Source: Amyelois transitella
Taxonomy: Eukaryota > Arthropoda > Insecta > Lepidoptera > Pyralidae
Direction of reading: 5' to 3'
DNA length: 64,000 bases
Assembly (NCBI RefSeq): GCF_032362555.1
Contig: NC_083526.1
Span: forward strand, 5,476,001 to 5,540,000
Each line of letters starts with the position of its first letter. Position 1 is the first letter of the stretch. Made by a program: the position numbers and the translations under genes. A model generated the notes under the pieces. The model was not told the origin of the DNA. It made no database searches and saw nothing but the letters and a program-made list of their open reading frames with translations. This document shows positions 11,695-26,400 of the stretch, piece after piece.

Positions 11695-14600
11695 ATGGAA
11701 GCAAAGATATATTTATGTGCGGCGTTGATCACCGCAGCTTCGGCTTCTTACGTCCATAATGCTGTGGAAACAGAAATGTTTGCTATTCCAATCAGTCCCA
11801 ATTTATTTAACTGGACGTATCAAGGTTTGTTTTTATTCTAAATATATATTGCGCTATTCGAATATAGACTTTACGCTCTTCATCTTAAAGTTATTGATAG
11901 AAATGTCCTAAAACCTAACGTCTTAACATTATACTAAAATAGTGTTTCAGCACAAAAAATCACGGAATCAGTAATATAAAGGTACTTATTATTATTGTAT
12001 TTCCACACGTCTTTGGACAATATTGAACCACGAAAGGGTCACTATTCCGTTTTTATGGCATAATATTTACCCTTGTTGTAACTAACTACATAGGTGTATA
12101 TTATGAATCTTTCGAAGTTATACTAGTAATAGTAACAATATTTTTAATGTTATGGCTGCTTTTCATTCACACATAGTGCTAACTGTGTTTAAATAAAGAG
12201 AAATTATTATTAAAATAATAAATTGTCAACCTCCTTTCAGAATTTGACCAGCAATATCGCTTTCACGCATCTTTGCAAGGCAAACCGGAGTTGCCATCTT
12301 GGCTTCGTTACATTTATAGTGGGAGACATCACTCCGGGTTCATATTTGGGACTCCACCTAGAGGCACTAAGGAAGCAATTACTGTAAGTGTAGTACCATT
12401 TACTCATACCAACCAACCATTAATCTTAGTCGCAAGTCAGCAGCAATAATAAAAAAAATTACAACTTTGTTTTTGTACTATGTGAATCGCTTTCCCAAAT
12501 GACCTAACCTAAGTAGGTAGTAACAAGATATTTGATGTAATATTTTCACTCATACTTCGGCAAAATTATCTTATTTTACGAAAAAATCAAGCTCACATTT
12601 ATATTATTCGCCAAAAGATGGCGCTGACTACTGGTGAGTAGGTGGAGTATTTCCAGGAAAAGTAGTTAGACTTCTTTTTCTGCAAAAGCTAGCAAATTAA
12701 TAAAAAACTCTTTCCAGATTGAAGTGGTGGGGTTGAACCGGCAGGACTATGAAACTCGGCGCATGCTACTCACCCTCAAAATCCAACCCAAAGAAAAGAT
12801 GGCGCGCTATGAAGTGGAGCTGAAGGTGGACAACCTCAACGTCGAGGACTTGTTGGATGAGCACAGGTACATCTATATTTTCAAATCTATCTAATATAAT
12901 AAAAGCAAAAGTTGTATGTTACATATTGATTCCCATATTTAATTTTTTTTGTCGGATAATAAGGTAAAATGTTAACCCTTTTGTATGAGATACTGAGTGC
13001 CCATTCCAATGTAACGCGACTTTTTTCTAACAAACTTTTTCCCCTTGTATCGCGACTTTTCAGCCATCCTGTATAGGTCAGGTCAGGTATAAAGTTACCA
13101 TTTTCATACTTAATCAAGGGTGAAAAAGCTATTATTTCGTAGCTACATCTTAATGGAACAGTAAATTATAATTGAAGATATTTTTGTGTCAAAATAGTTG
13201 AAGAGAACACGAAAAGAGAGTAGATATAACCTCATAACCTCAAAACTATGACGCTAATCTAGTAATTTATTTTAGGATGTCACGTTTGAAAGACATTCTG
13301 AGAACGAAGTTATGGCCAGAGAGTAGTCAGGACCTGTACACTACCTTTTTAGCCTCGGCTATAGACCTCGGAGCGAGGCTGCCTTTAAAACCTGAGGATG
13401 GCGAAGGGTAAGTTGATTTGAAGATAATCACGTCTATATCCTTTGCGGGGCAGACAAAGCCAACAGTCATCAAAAAACTGAAAGGCTACGTTCAGCTGTT
13501 TGGCTTAATGATGAAGATTATACACGTATAAAAGTATAGCTCTTAATCATTAGTACAACATTGTACTTACGTATACCTATAAGAACAACGCGCTGTGATT
13601 TTTATCAGAGTACAATACACAGAATGCAGAGATTACGTTATGAAGGCATCATAAAATTTTAATTCTTCCTTTAGACAATGTGCTTAGTAACCTGTCTCTA
13701 ATTGAATTTCGATAGCATTCCGTCATTTCCAGATTGTTGGCTCTGAATAATAAATACGTGACGTGTACCTATCTCAATCGTTTTTGTAAAAAATTTCTCA
13801 TTGCAGATTAGTGGTCCGCCTGGGCAGTTCCGTGCCGTTTTCAGCGGAGATCAAGAGGCTGCGGGAGGAAGTTCGTCCACTGTCCAGATTGCCCAGCTGC
13901 CCCAGGGACTATAAACGTACCACGGTCGAGAGACTCTTTAGGGATGCAGAGTTATCTTTAGATTGGTGTAGGTTTGAATTGGTGAGTATCTTTTTTGGTA
14001 TAGCAAAATCTATAGATACATATCGGGCAAGATAGTGAGGGAAAATATTGCTTGGTTGCGAAAAGAGATTTTATGATGTCGGACTTACTTAATCTGGTTA
14101 CGAAAGGAGACAAAATGTCTCATTTGATTCCCATGATTACTTATTTTATTGGTATAGCCATCGCATACTAGAGCAATTTTTTAAGAATTACATAAAATAT
14201 ATTGATCTTTGATAAAACCTATCCGTGTGCATTTAAAATCAAATTATTTGAGTTGGTAAAATTACAAATGCTTAATAGTTAATGATGTTTATTATTAAAT
14301 TACTGTTACCCAGACTCCTCTCCATTGACACCACCTACACAAATTCCAGTAAAATAAATCAACCTTGACCCTGTTACAATTATTGCACTTACCATTTCAG
14401 TACAACACAATATACAAAGAAAGAACAACTGAACACCTCGAATACCTAACAGAGATCCCAAACACCAGTAAGACCGCCAAATCTTACTCTGCCCTGGATA
14501 CTCGTGATGTATGGTCGGCGCCGAGTAAACATGCCTTGCCGTCACGAAGCTACACTAAGCAGTTGACAGCGGCAGTGGCTGTCCCACTTCTGTTAATGTT

Positions 14601-15819
14601 ACTGTCTGTTGCTGCCTTGACTGCTGTCCTGTGCTTCCATTATGCTGCCATGTGAGTATACTTAGCGATTTTTTTATCTTGGTATTCTATGAAGACAAAG
14701 TTTGGTATGTTCTTAAAATGTCATAAGACCTGTACACTAAATCTCGATTTTTATAGAAATAAGATTGGAAATTCGGATTTTGTTTTATTTTTGGTTAAAC
14801 CTTTTTTTTTTTTGTTTTTAATTATTGCAGGCGGGATCCAGTATCAGATTATTTTTTGAAAAACATATTTCATATTTGTATAGAATACCGCCGAAGGAAA
14901 AGGTTAGTAAAGGAATGGATGTAGCTTAATGTGCTAATATTTAAGCTTACTAACATAGAAAAATATGCTCTATTTATATTATTACATACTGACATTATGA
15001 GTGTGACATGACTTTTCACTATTAATTTTGAATATACTTTGTCATTAGTATAAACAAGATGATATGCCGCTAATTGTTATTGTCTATAAACGTGTGATTG
15101 TTACACAATCTTTTCTCATATTTCTTTGATAACAGTTTATTTATAATATAATCTCTTTCGCGGTATTTAAAGCTCCTAACACTTACATGCTGCCTTAACT
15201 GACTCTAATCTAATTCTTGTATTTCAGAGGCCACAAGTCTAGCAAAGTAGAGTTATGCCGCTACGGAACTGGCAACACTGACCAAACGCAAATCGCTGAT
15301 AACACCAGCAATAAGAGTTTAGGCGTAAGGTAATTATATTCAAATATTCACATTGTTACGTTTTTTAAGCCAGAGAAGAATATGTATAAATAGTGCGTAA
15401 TAAAATCCCTTTTTTTCAGTCCCAACAACAGCTTAGTACGGCCCTACAGCCCTAAGTCTACAACTAACTTAGCTGGCAACTACAACAGGCCCCAACCGCC
15501 TCCATACATGGGATCAACCAATAACTCCCTTCACCACCGCAAGTCTGGCAACACCGATACTCCTTCGACGAGCGGACACACCCCGGAACACCGCGGCCAT
15601 CTTGCGTTAGAAGAATCTTTAAAATTGCTTAACGAAGCCAAAATAAACTCTGAATTTGATAATCTCAACATTCTCAAAGACCCAATTGTCGATCTGAACG
15701 ACGGAACTGATGATTATGTGCCTATAAAATCTGATATGGCAGGTTATGCCTCGATGAAACCTGAATTGGATGATATCGATGTTCCAGATTTAACGAAGTT
15801 CGGTATTGGTCCCATTTGA
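11695..15819 (+). CDS. Scgalpha: Alpha/epsilon-sarcoglycan (dystrophin-glycoprotein complex), complete
   Basis: Single-pass glycoprotein of the sarcoglycan complex at the muscle membrane. Coding exons: 11695-11824, 12241-12383, 12718-12866, 13276-13407, 13807-13981, 14401-14651, 14831-14902, 15228-15329, 15420-15819; they sum to 1554 nt, 517 residues plus TGA, with every join in frame. Features: N-terminal hydrophobic signal segment (about 5-18), a sequon NWT at 39-41, the cadherin-like sarcoglycan N domain with PSWLRYIYSGRHHSGFIFGTP, the cysteine-bearing segment near LSLDWCRFE, a transmembrane helix at about 301-324, then a basic stop-transfer EYRRRKRGHK and a long cytoplasmic tail. The tail contains PPPY (411-414) and acidic stretches near the C-terminus. 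It is longer than the roughly 390-440 residues of vertebrate SGCA/SGCE, the extra length being mostly in the tail. Introns are short and largely repeat-free; a Rep-A scrap lies at 13430-13520. Alpha versus epsilon cannot be split here, since insects have one such gene. Confidence 0.93.
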
Positions 15820-17354
15820 CATGAGGCCTCTAAGGACGGCAAGCCTCCTGTCAAAACGTGGTTTTGCTAAATTTTATTATTCTAATTATTTGTATTTTAC
15901 TAACGTCTTTGTCAAAATTTTACAATACCTGAACGAAACCTATTTTTTAAATTACCTACGTTATTTTTTTACATCAGACTAGTTACGAAAATTAATGTGT
16001 TTATTGATATATTCTTCTATTTTCCAAGCAAGATAACAATGAAAATATTTTTTTTAATTTAAACTTTTACGCTATTTAAATTTGAAACTTAATAAATCAA
16101 AGGTTTTACGCACGTGCATAAAAAACAAAATACTGTAAACGTAGCTTACTTAGTTGAACAGTGCATTTAAATTACGACAGTTTAACTACTAACATAATAT
16201 GATTACTTACTACTTTTTCTTCCTTTTTTATATAATTTATATATTTAGAAAATATTGCCAATTATTAGAGTTATGGTTATAAATTTTGTAACATTAAAGT
16301 AGGTGAATATTAAGGCAAAATATCAATAGAATAATAATATACATATAATAGGCGTATTGTTGTCATATTAGTCAATTATACAATGTGTTTTCATATACTG
16401 TCTAGTCAAATATCTAGTCATTAATATTTACTAAAAATAAAATAAATAAATTACTTAACTGAAGACTTTAATTATTAATCAGTAAGTAAAATCCCTATTG
16501 AATTACGTACAATATTCATGTCAAGTCTACACATTAGAAATACAGAAAAATATATATAACTATGTCTGAATTACTTTTTGTAATCTCATTTCGTTACAAG
16601 GTGCCAAGTATTTCTTATATCAAACGATCGGGTGTAAAGTAAAGGTTTGAAAAATAATAAATTAATATCAGATAACTGAAAGAAACAAACTACTTGCTGA
16701 CTTATTTATTAAATACTATTTATTATTTACTTAAATTACAGTTACAATACTTAAGTAGGTATACTACATCCCAGTTTGGTAATCACATAAAAGCAATAAT
16801 TTAAGAGATCTTATTTGTCGATTGTTAATTAGAAAATTAATAATAATTTAGGCAAATATATAAAGACATAAATTAATAATTTTGTCAGTTTCATTTTTTC
16901 GACAATTTAACATGTTAATTTAATACACATATAACGATTTAACGACCCAATTTATAAATGGAGAACTCTTCATAAATATATTCAACAGTATTTTAACTTA
17001 TATCAAGCCTCTTAAATTTACTTAGATTATAATTTACTGACACAATTATAGGAATAGTTTTACTGGTCATCCAAACTTAGCACAAAAAAAAGTAGGTACC
17101 CTTTTGGATGTAGAGAAAGGTAAAGAAAGTGGAGACAAATTATCATTGTGATCTCTCGTGGGAAAAGGGCGATAGTTTGTAGCATTTATACTGAAAAGTC
17201 CAGTGTACTTAGTTATGAAGACCAGTGTGTTTTACATTAATTATTGATTATTATGGGAACTGGCCAAAGATCAAATGAAAATGCGGGCAAGTCATGACAA
17301 TGTTTGTGCTTTGCTTACAAAAAGGTTACTGTTATTTACTTTCCTTAATACTAT
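15820..17354. other. Convergent intergenic region (3-prime UTRs of sarcoglycan and ebony)
   Basis: Very AT-rich and almost free of the repeats that fill the rest of the window. AATAAA at 16091-16096 (plus) is a candidate polyadenylation signal for sarcoglycan; more AATAAA runs follow near 16434-16450. No coding exon was recognised. Confidence 0.5.
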
Positions 17355-17360
17355 TTTATT
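17355..17360 (-). terminator. Candidate polyadenylation signal of ebony
   Basis: AATAAA on the minus strand about 60 nt after the ebony stop codon (17423-17421). The spacing is plausible; no downstream element was examined. Confidence 0.45.
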
Positions 17361-17420
17361 ACATAAAGATAAATCTACGAAATACTTGTGTCAATTATTA
17401 ATATAACTTAATCTACAATA

Positions 17421-20400
17421 TCACAGTTCAACTGGTTTCCAGCACACGATGGCTCGCATTTCATCGCCAGCCTCTCCGAAGATTCTGTCGCCATTACCAT
17501 CCACGTAGTGGTTGAGTTGGTAGTCAAGAAGGGTTTGAAAGCCGAGGACGTCTGTTCCTAGTTGCTGTGGATAACATTAATGATTTAATAATTGGATAAA
17601 AAATTAATAAACTGGTCTTATTTCAAGGAAAAACTAGGTAGTCTCAATAGCGATAAAAATGTCAGTTAATTCTAATTGATCTCCAAAAAAAAAATTACGG
17701 CACGTAATAGTTTGCTTCCCTGGGTTTCCTTGGTAAAAGTCCACCAAAATTTGTATCTAGGTACTATTAGATTAGAAGTTTCTCACATCATAAGAAAATT
17801 GCGACCATTAGTACATTGAATTGTGACGAGATAGTAGAAAAAAGAGTAAATTGTAAATACCTGTGTAAGCGGACTAGTATTAGTAGTGAAGACTCCCTTG
17901 AACCGCCTCTCGCGGGCTATCCTCATGGTAGCGTGTTCCAAGGCTTTGATAGCAGCCACATTGTCTCGGGTGGACATCTCAGCTGCCGTGGCCATCATGT
18001 ACGAATGGAGGACGGTGCCTGAAGAAAGATAGAATACATACATACATAAAATCACGCCTCTTTCTCTATAATCTCAGTGCCGTGTGGTTCCCGGCACCAA
18101 TAGAAAAAAGAATAGGACCACTCCATCTCTCTCCCATTGATGTCGTAAAAGGCGACTAAGGGGTAGGCTTATAAACTTGGGATTCTTCTTTTAGGCGATG
18201 GGCTAGCAACCTGTCACTATTTGAATCTCAATTCTATCTTAAAGCCAAATAGCTGAACGTGGCCTATCAGTCTTTACAAGACTTTTGGCTCTGTCTAAAG
18301 ATAGAATAGAATAGATTTATTTCCAAAATACAAGGTATCACTTATTGACGTCACATCACTTAAATCTAAATCGTGGGTCTACATTAAAAAACATGAATGA
18401 TGAGGATATGGTTTTTCTTTACTAAGTGTGACATGATGTAAATAAAACATAAATAATACGAAAAAGTATATAGGTAAGTAGTTTGCAAATTAACAACCGT
18501 CATCAACGTGAGACACCACTGGATATACCTAGAGCCCGGGTTGCGCCTTTGACTATGATACATGCATACATCTATATCACGTCTATATCCCTTGCGGGGA
18601 AGACAGAGCCAACAGTCTTGAAAAGACTTAATGGCCATGTTCAGCTATTTGGCTTAATAATAGAATTGAGATTCCAATAGTGACAGGTTGCTAGCCCATC
18701 GCCTAAAAAGAATCCCAAGTGAATTGACTATGATCCTGGATTGAATAACTCACGTTTTACACGAAGCTTTCTTATTCTAGCGCCCGGAACCACAATGGCG
18801 TATCCGCTCGATACATACATACATAAATCACGCCTCTTTCCCGGAGGGGTAGGCAGATACCACATCCTTCCACTTGACACGATCCCTGCATACTCGCTTC
18901 GTCCAAATTCATAACTCTCTTCATGCAAGCTCGCACTATCCCTGCATACTTCTTACGCTTCATCCACATTCATAACTCTCTTCATGCAAGCTCGTCAGTT
19001 TCGGGTACTCTTGGCCAGACCTTTTGCTAGAATGTTGGAGACATTCTAGACTATTCTAGCTTGATCAAGGTATACGTCACACATATAAAGTTACCTTTTC
19101 CTTCCGGCAATAAATGTCTAACAGAGCCCTCGACGAACTCCAGGAAAGCCATGATCTTGGCGAGGCCACCTGTCAGCTCTATTTCAGGTTCGTCACGAGC
19201 ATCGAAGTTCAATGCCACGGCCACGGGTGATCCAGTACCTGAGAAAACAATGTGAAAATTATACATACATACATATGGTCACGTCAATATCCCTTGCGGG
19301 GTAGACAGAGCCAACGGTCTTGAAAAGACTGAATGGCCACGTTCAGATATTTGGCTTAATGATAGAATTGAGATTCAAATAGTGACAGGTTGCTAGCCCA
19401 TCGCCTAAAAAAAGAATCACAAGTATGTAAGCCTATCCCTTAGTCGTCTTTTACGACATCCATGGGAAAGAGATGGAGTGATCCTATTCTTTTTTGTATT
19501 GGTGCCGGGTACCACACGGCACTGAGCTTTGCATACATACAAATAATCTTTACTCTATACTCACCGTCAGTGAGCACTACGCTGAGCCTGGCTAGTAACA
19601 ACGCCGGCCAACAGAGATCGATGCAGGCCGCGTAGTCGACCGGTTCTATTTCGTGTTTCAGAAATTGTTCCAACTCCGCCTTCTCGTAGAATGACGATAC
19701 CACCATGCTGGAATCAAGTTTTATAGGCAACGTAAGTAAGGCTTTCAACAAATCCACAACAGAAATATAGTATTTTGTATATTTCATCAGCGTTAATATT
19801 GTGGAGAGGTTGAATGAAAGCAGGTTGACTAAGCAGATATACAAGAAGTGTGGAGGGAAAGGTCAGAGTGGGAAGACCTAGACGAACGTATCTTGATCAA
19901 ATTGAGGACGTCCTGGTAAAGGGTCAGAGTATCCGAAACTGCCGAGCTTGCATGAAGAGTTATGAATGTGGATGAAGCGAAGGAAGTATGCAGAGACCGT
20001 GGCAATTGGAAAGAGGTAGTCTCTGCCTACCCCTCCGGGAAAGAGGCGTGATTTTTATTTATGTATATATGCATAGAAATTCAAAACAGAAAACGGTAGT
20101 TATTTTTATGGCTCCCATGAAAACCGGAATATACCTACCATCCTGCCTACCATATATCAGCGCCATCTATTATCGGATGGATGAAAATATTTATCTACAT
20201 TTTGCATTTCATTTTTTTACGTCTAAGAATAAAGTACTTACTCAATAACCTGCTGTTTGTGCTCATCCCTCATCAGTTCGGCTGTGAACTTGGGTTCCTG
20301 ACTGTCTTGCCGGCTGTTAGGGTCCGTGCTCAGATTAGAGAGCACCTCTCCTAAATTAGCAGCTCCCAAAAAGTCGCTGATTTCTGAAAAAAAAATGTGG

Positions 20401-23400
20401 ACGTGAAAGTTTTTTTTACGGTGACTGGTGAGGAAAAACATCGTAAGTAAACATTTCAGGCAACCATGATCCATTCTGTGTTGGAGTCCGTATTAATAAG
20501 ATCACTAACTCAAAACTGGACCGATGTTGATGAAATTCGGATTTGAAATAGTTAGCCTATTTAGAAAATTTTTTTTTCTCTGATTTTTATGTTCTATAAA
20601 TTCCCGCGGGATTTATTCGGCGGGTAAAAATGAAGTTCGCTTATTATACCTATTCTCTCTATTATATTTTTTAAATAAATAATTTTAAAACTGTTAAGAT
20701 TTTTGTTTACTTACCGATGTAGTATCCCCTCTCTCTAAGCCTCGTGATCGTGTAAATTGAGTTGAGCGAATTCCCTCCCAACTCGTAAAAGCCTGCTCTG
20801 ACAGATAGGGCGCCTCTAGCGGACCTGCCGAGAACTTCCCCTACAGTTGAGAATAGCACCCTGGCCGCTTCCATATCTTGTTCGTCAACACCAGAATAAT
20901 CTATGTCCAATGTGATCGCTGAATCATCTGAAAGAGAATATTTTTTAATATACATACATACATATAATCACGTCGATATCCCTTGCGGGGTAGACAGAGC
21001 TTGTCTGCTCTGCTTGTCTTGTCAGAGTCTTGTAAAGACTGATAGGCCACGTTCAGCTATTTTAATATAGAAATCATTATCACTAGTTGTGGGTTATTCA
21101 GTACCAGTAGTATGTAAAGAAAATTAAAAATTTACCATGAATAAAAAAGTATAAATAACTAGTAATAGACAGACATTTGAATCCCTTGCGGTTCTAGTGA
21201 CTTCTGTGGTGAAAGATAGTGCTAAAAAGTAAAGTTAATTTACTAAAACAATTAATAGATGGCGCTGCACTAAATTCAATATCATTTTCAGTTTGTTTAT
21301 TAAAACCTAACAATAGATGGCGTTGTACTATATTAATGCAGAAAAAATACAGAATAAATAGTTTACCATTATTATTAGTGTTTTCATACATCTTCAACAA
21401 TGCTTGTCTGTCCACTTTACCGTTGACAAGCAATGGGATGGTTTCTATCTCGATTACCTGAAAAAGAAGAAATTATTTCTTTAGATTATTGTCAGAATTT
21501 AAAACGCCTACAATGATAAAATTATGTCCGGTAGATATACGAAGCAATTATTTCAAATTATTTAAAAAATTTACGTGCGTTCCTCACCAAGTTTTTACGT
21601 AAAAGCTAGGCACTTAGATAGTTAATTTCCAAAACCGTGTAATTATACATACATATATATGATCACGTCTATATCCCTAGCGGGGTAGACAGAGCCCCCA
21701 GTCTTGAAAAGACTGATAGACTCAGCTGTTTGGCTTAGTGATAGAATTGAGATTCAAATAGTGACAGGTTGCTAGCCCATCGCCTAAAAGAGGAATCCCA
21801 AGTTTATAAGCCTATCCCTTAGTCGCCTTTTACGACATCCGTGGGAAAGAGATGGAGTGGTCCTACTCTTTTTTGTAATGGTGCCGGGAACCACACGGCA
21901 CTAATTAAATATCTATTTATCCTTTTTTGTTTAAGATTAATTGGAGTTATGTAGTGGTGACATTATACAATATTTTTTACAATATTAACAGTAACCCACC
22001 TGCGGTATCATGTAACTAGTCAGGCTGTTCTTCAGACTGGCTTCAATATGATGCGCTGAAATCCTTGCTTCAGGGGCGATGGTGACAAAAGCCAGGATCT
22101 CTGGGTTGCCTCTCTCCAGCCCGTAACATAAGACTACACCTATAAGCGATGATAAATAGATTTAGGTAACAATTTATATTTTTATATACTTCATATACGG
22201 TTAAATATCTAGTAATTAAGTACCTATGTAGCTAACCAACCCTGCAAGAAATTTGGTGTACCTACATATGACTAGTCCAAATTGTTTTATTGAGTTTAAA
22301 TATTATTTTTAATGAAATGGAAATCTTAATTAAAATGAACTCAAATTAAAACTAAAGCTACTTATAGAAAAAAAAGAAGAAAAGATGATTACTAATTAAA
22401 ATGTAATTTACAAATTGTACAGTCCCTGCATAGCATCAAATTGCGGGAGTGTGCCCGGAAGGCTGGCAGCATTGTCATTTTGAATAGCAATGCTGATTCT
22501 CTGAGCAAGATAACCATCATTTCCATTTTGTATTAATGAGTGAAAATTAAAAAGCAATCTTATTAATTATAGATAAATCTTTGTAACTTCAAACAGATGT
22601 ATCCTAAGATTGAAGATGAAATTCATTCAGTCTAAAAAAATACATTGTTTTAGGCATACATACATAAAATCACGCCTCTTTCGCGGAGGGGTAGGCAGAG
22701 ACTACCTCTTTCCACTTGCCACGATCTCTGCATACTTCCTTCGCTTAATCCACATTTCATTTAAGCAAGTGCCTCGACTGGTATATCAACAAAGAAGTCT
22801 TCATCTTTCATTCACAAAAAAAAAATACAACACCCTGACAAAAAGAGACAACTAACATTTATCGACTCCCGGCACCGCCGCCACGGCTCTGTCTACCTCC
22901 AGCAGGTCCACCCGGTGACCCCTGATCTTGACCTGCGAGTCCGTGCGGCCGGCGTACAGGATCACACCCTTGCGCAGGATGCCGAAGTCTCCTGTGCGGT
23001 ATAGGCGACTGAAATCTGGGAACAAAATTATATAATAGATAATTTGAGAGCGAACTTTAATCATAATCATTTTTATTCCTTGAATATGGTTACAATGTAG
23101 AAAATGTGTTTACTGAAACTGTAAATACTTAAGTATTTAGGGACAGTTTATGTGAACACATTTTCAACCTCTAAAGGCGTCGGAATATATACATAATATA
23201 TTTTCAATACATACATATGGTCACGTCTATATCCCTTGCGGGGTAGACAGAGCCAACAGACTTGAAAATACTGAATGGCCACGTTCAGCTATTTGGCTTA
23301 ATGATAGAATTGAGATTCAAATAGTGACAGGTTGCTAGCCCATCGCCTAGAAAAGAATCCCAAGTTATGTAAGCATATCCCTTAGTCGCCTTTTACGACA

Positions 23401-26400
23401 TCCATGGGGAAAAAAGAATAGGACCACTCCTTCTCTTTCCCATGGATGTCGTAAAAGGCGATTAAGGGATAGGCTTATCAAATTGCGATCCTTTTTGTAG
23501 GCGATGGGCTAGCAACCTGCCACTATTTGGATCTCAATTCCATCATTAAGCGAAGCAGCTGAACGTGGCCATTCAGTCTTTTCGGAACTATTGGCTCTGT
23601 CTACCCCGTAAGGTATATGGACGTGACTATATGAATAGAATAGATTTATTTTCAAAATTGGATACAAGGTATCACTTATTGACGTCACATCACTTAAATC
23701 TAATTATAACTACTACCGCTTCCAAAGCGCGTGTTTAGAAGAAGCGGCGGAACAAACTACACTGCAGCATTTCCATCGGACGTCAATGTACAAATATATG
23801 TAGATCTCTTAAATCTAAATCATGGAAACGAATGCGCATTGTCTACATTAAAAAAACATGAATGAATTGAAAATTAATGTTATATTTAAATTTTACATTG
23901 AATTCAAAATGTATTATGTGTGCCGTGTGGTTGCCGGCACCAATACAAAAAAGAATAGGACTACGACGAAGACGACTAAGGGATAGGCTTGCAAACTTGG
24001 GATTCTTTTTCAGGCGATGGGCTAGCAACCTGTCACTATTTGAATCTCAATTCTATCATTAAGCCAAATAGCTGAACGTGGCCATTCAGTCTTTTCAAGA
24101 CTGTTGGCTCTGTCTACCCCGCAAGGGATATAGACGTGACCATATGTATGTATGCATGTATTATGTGTGTATGTATGTTACCGCTATGGTCAGCATGCGG
24201 GTTGTCCTGGAACCTGTCAGCCCCCTGCCCGCCCACGTAGCCCGCGGCCAGGTTGCGGCCCGCCACCCACACCTCGCCCGGCTCGCTCTCCCGCGCCGGG
24301 TTCATCTCCTCGTCCAGGAGGTACACGGCGCAGTTGTCCAGCGGTGAACCTGATGGTGACACGACATTTTAAGGGTTGTAAGTGAGAAAGATTTCCTTTA
24401 CCGACAATAAATTAGGAAAGCATAAGAGAAACGGATGGTAAGACAAAGATTACAATAAAGGTCTATCTACACTAATATTATAAAGCTGAAGAGTTTGTTT
24501 GTTTGAACGCGCTAATCTCAAAAACTACTGGTTCGAATTGAAAAATTCTTTTTGTGATGAATAGACCATCTATCGAGGAAGACTTTAGGCTATATAACGC
24601 TGCAACTTTTAGGAGCGAAGAAATAATGAAAAATGTAGAAAATAAACCGGGAAAAAATTATTCATCCTTGAGAGCTTGAAAGCAGACCTTCAACGAAATC
24701 AGCCTCCTATTACCCATTTCTCTTGAACTAGAAATGATGCTATCACTTCGTCTACATATACTGTTACTGTCATACACACACACGAGACCTTATCTCTCAG
24801 ATCAAATCAAGGTATCTTCAACTAACCATTAAAGAAGTTACTTTTACTCACCAATAGGAATGGTATCATGCAGTTCCAGCTGTCCAGCCTTCTCCAAGAC
24901 ATAATACGTCACATCTCCCATAACTTCTGTACTGCCGTAGAAGTTAGCCAGCTTATAACCACCCTGGTCACCGAAATATCGGAAGAACTGCGATGCTAAC
25001 TCTTTACTAAGGGTTTCTCCAGAACACACCCATAGTTTCAGGTACTGAAGAGGTTTCTCAGCAGGATTTAGGGAAAGGTACATGAGCATTGATCGCAGAA
25101 GTGTTGGAACGAGAACTAGTCGTTGTACCTGCAAAAGGAAACATCAGAATCAATTTTTCCTCTTCTGCCGCAGTTGGGTTATAAATTATTTGAGATCCTC
25201 CTGTTGTTTTCCTGGTTGCATAATCAAGAAGGATCTAGAAATGCACACGTAACCACCATCCCAGTGCTGAAAAGTCTGGCATTTACAGGAAGCGACTTCT
25301 ACGCAACGTTGTCACGTTTCCCGGTAAACAGATCATCCCCAACTTTGATCATGTTTATAGTGTAGCACTAGACGATAGTACTTTTATCTATTCTATTCTT
25401 TGATTTTTAACCTACAAAAACCATACAACCGATAGCTACAATCTGCCACTTCTTCTTCTTCCAGGCTTTAATCCGGGATACATTCACTATTCTTTGAAGA
25501 GAAGCCTGAAGTGCTTTTGTCAAATTGCAAATATTATCATATACCTAGTACCCGAAACCGCCGAGCTTGCATGAAGAGAGTTATGAATGTGGATGAAGCG
25601 AAGGAAATATGCAGAGATCGTGGCAAGCGGAAAGAGGTAGTCTCTGCCTACCCCTCCGGGAAAGAGGCGTTATTATATGTATGTATGTATCATATGAGAA
25701 GCTAATAACATACCTGATTCTCCGCCAAAGCGTTCACCAGCTTCTGCGGATCCCTAGTAGTCTCTCGTGACAAGATGAGCAGGGTCCTTCCGTGGAGAAG
25801 GGGGCCCCAGATCTCGCAGACCGAGTCCACGAAGGTAAGAGCTGTCTTCCAGACGCAGGTCACTTCGTCGTTGGCGAAAGGAAACGTTCTGAATTGCCAC
25901 CAGAGACGGTTGCAGATCGCGGAGTATGGTAATCTGACACCTAGAAGATTTTTATTAATCAGTAACTTGTGAAGCATTCAAGGTTGTACTTGACTCTATT
26001 GCTATGCTTTGCATTAAATCCTAATCCTACTACTATTATAAAGGCGAAAGTTTGTATGGATGTTTGTTACTCTGTCACGCAAAAACTACTGAACCGATTA
26101 CCATGAAATTTGGTATGTAGGTAGCTGAAGACCCAGAATAACACATAGGCTACTTTTTATCCCAGAGTTCCCGCGGGATTGATAGGGTTTCCATGCGGAC
26201 GAAGTCGCGGGCGGCCTCTAGTAATATTATAAATGCGAAAATTTGTATGTCAGTATGGATGTTTGTTACTCTTTCACGCAAAAACTACTGAACCGATTAC
26301 GATGAAATTTGGTATGTAGGTAGCTGAAGACCCAGAATAACATAATAGACCCAGAATAGCTACTTTTTATCCCGGCAATTTGCCGGGCCCGATTTGGGCA

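Noticed and set aside
17816..18022. Plus-strand ORF across ebony exon 15
   Set aside because: The antisense frame carries the conserved Ebony residues and correct splice sites; this frame has none.
24152..24385. Proline/arginine-rich plus-strand ORF
   Set aside because: Antisense shadow of GC-rich ebony exon 7 plus a Rep-A tail.
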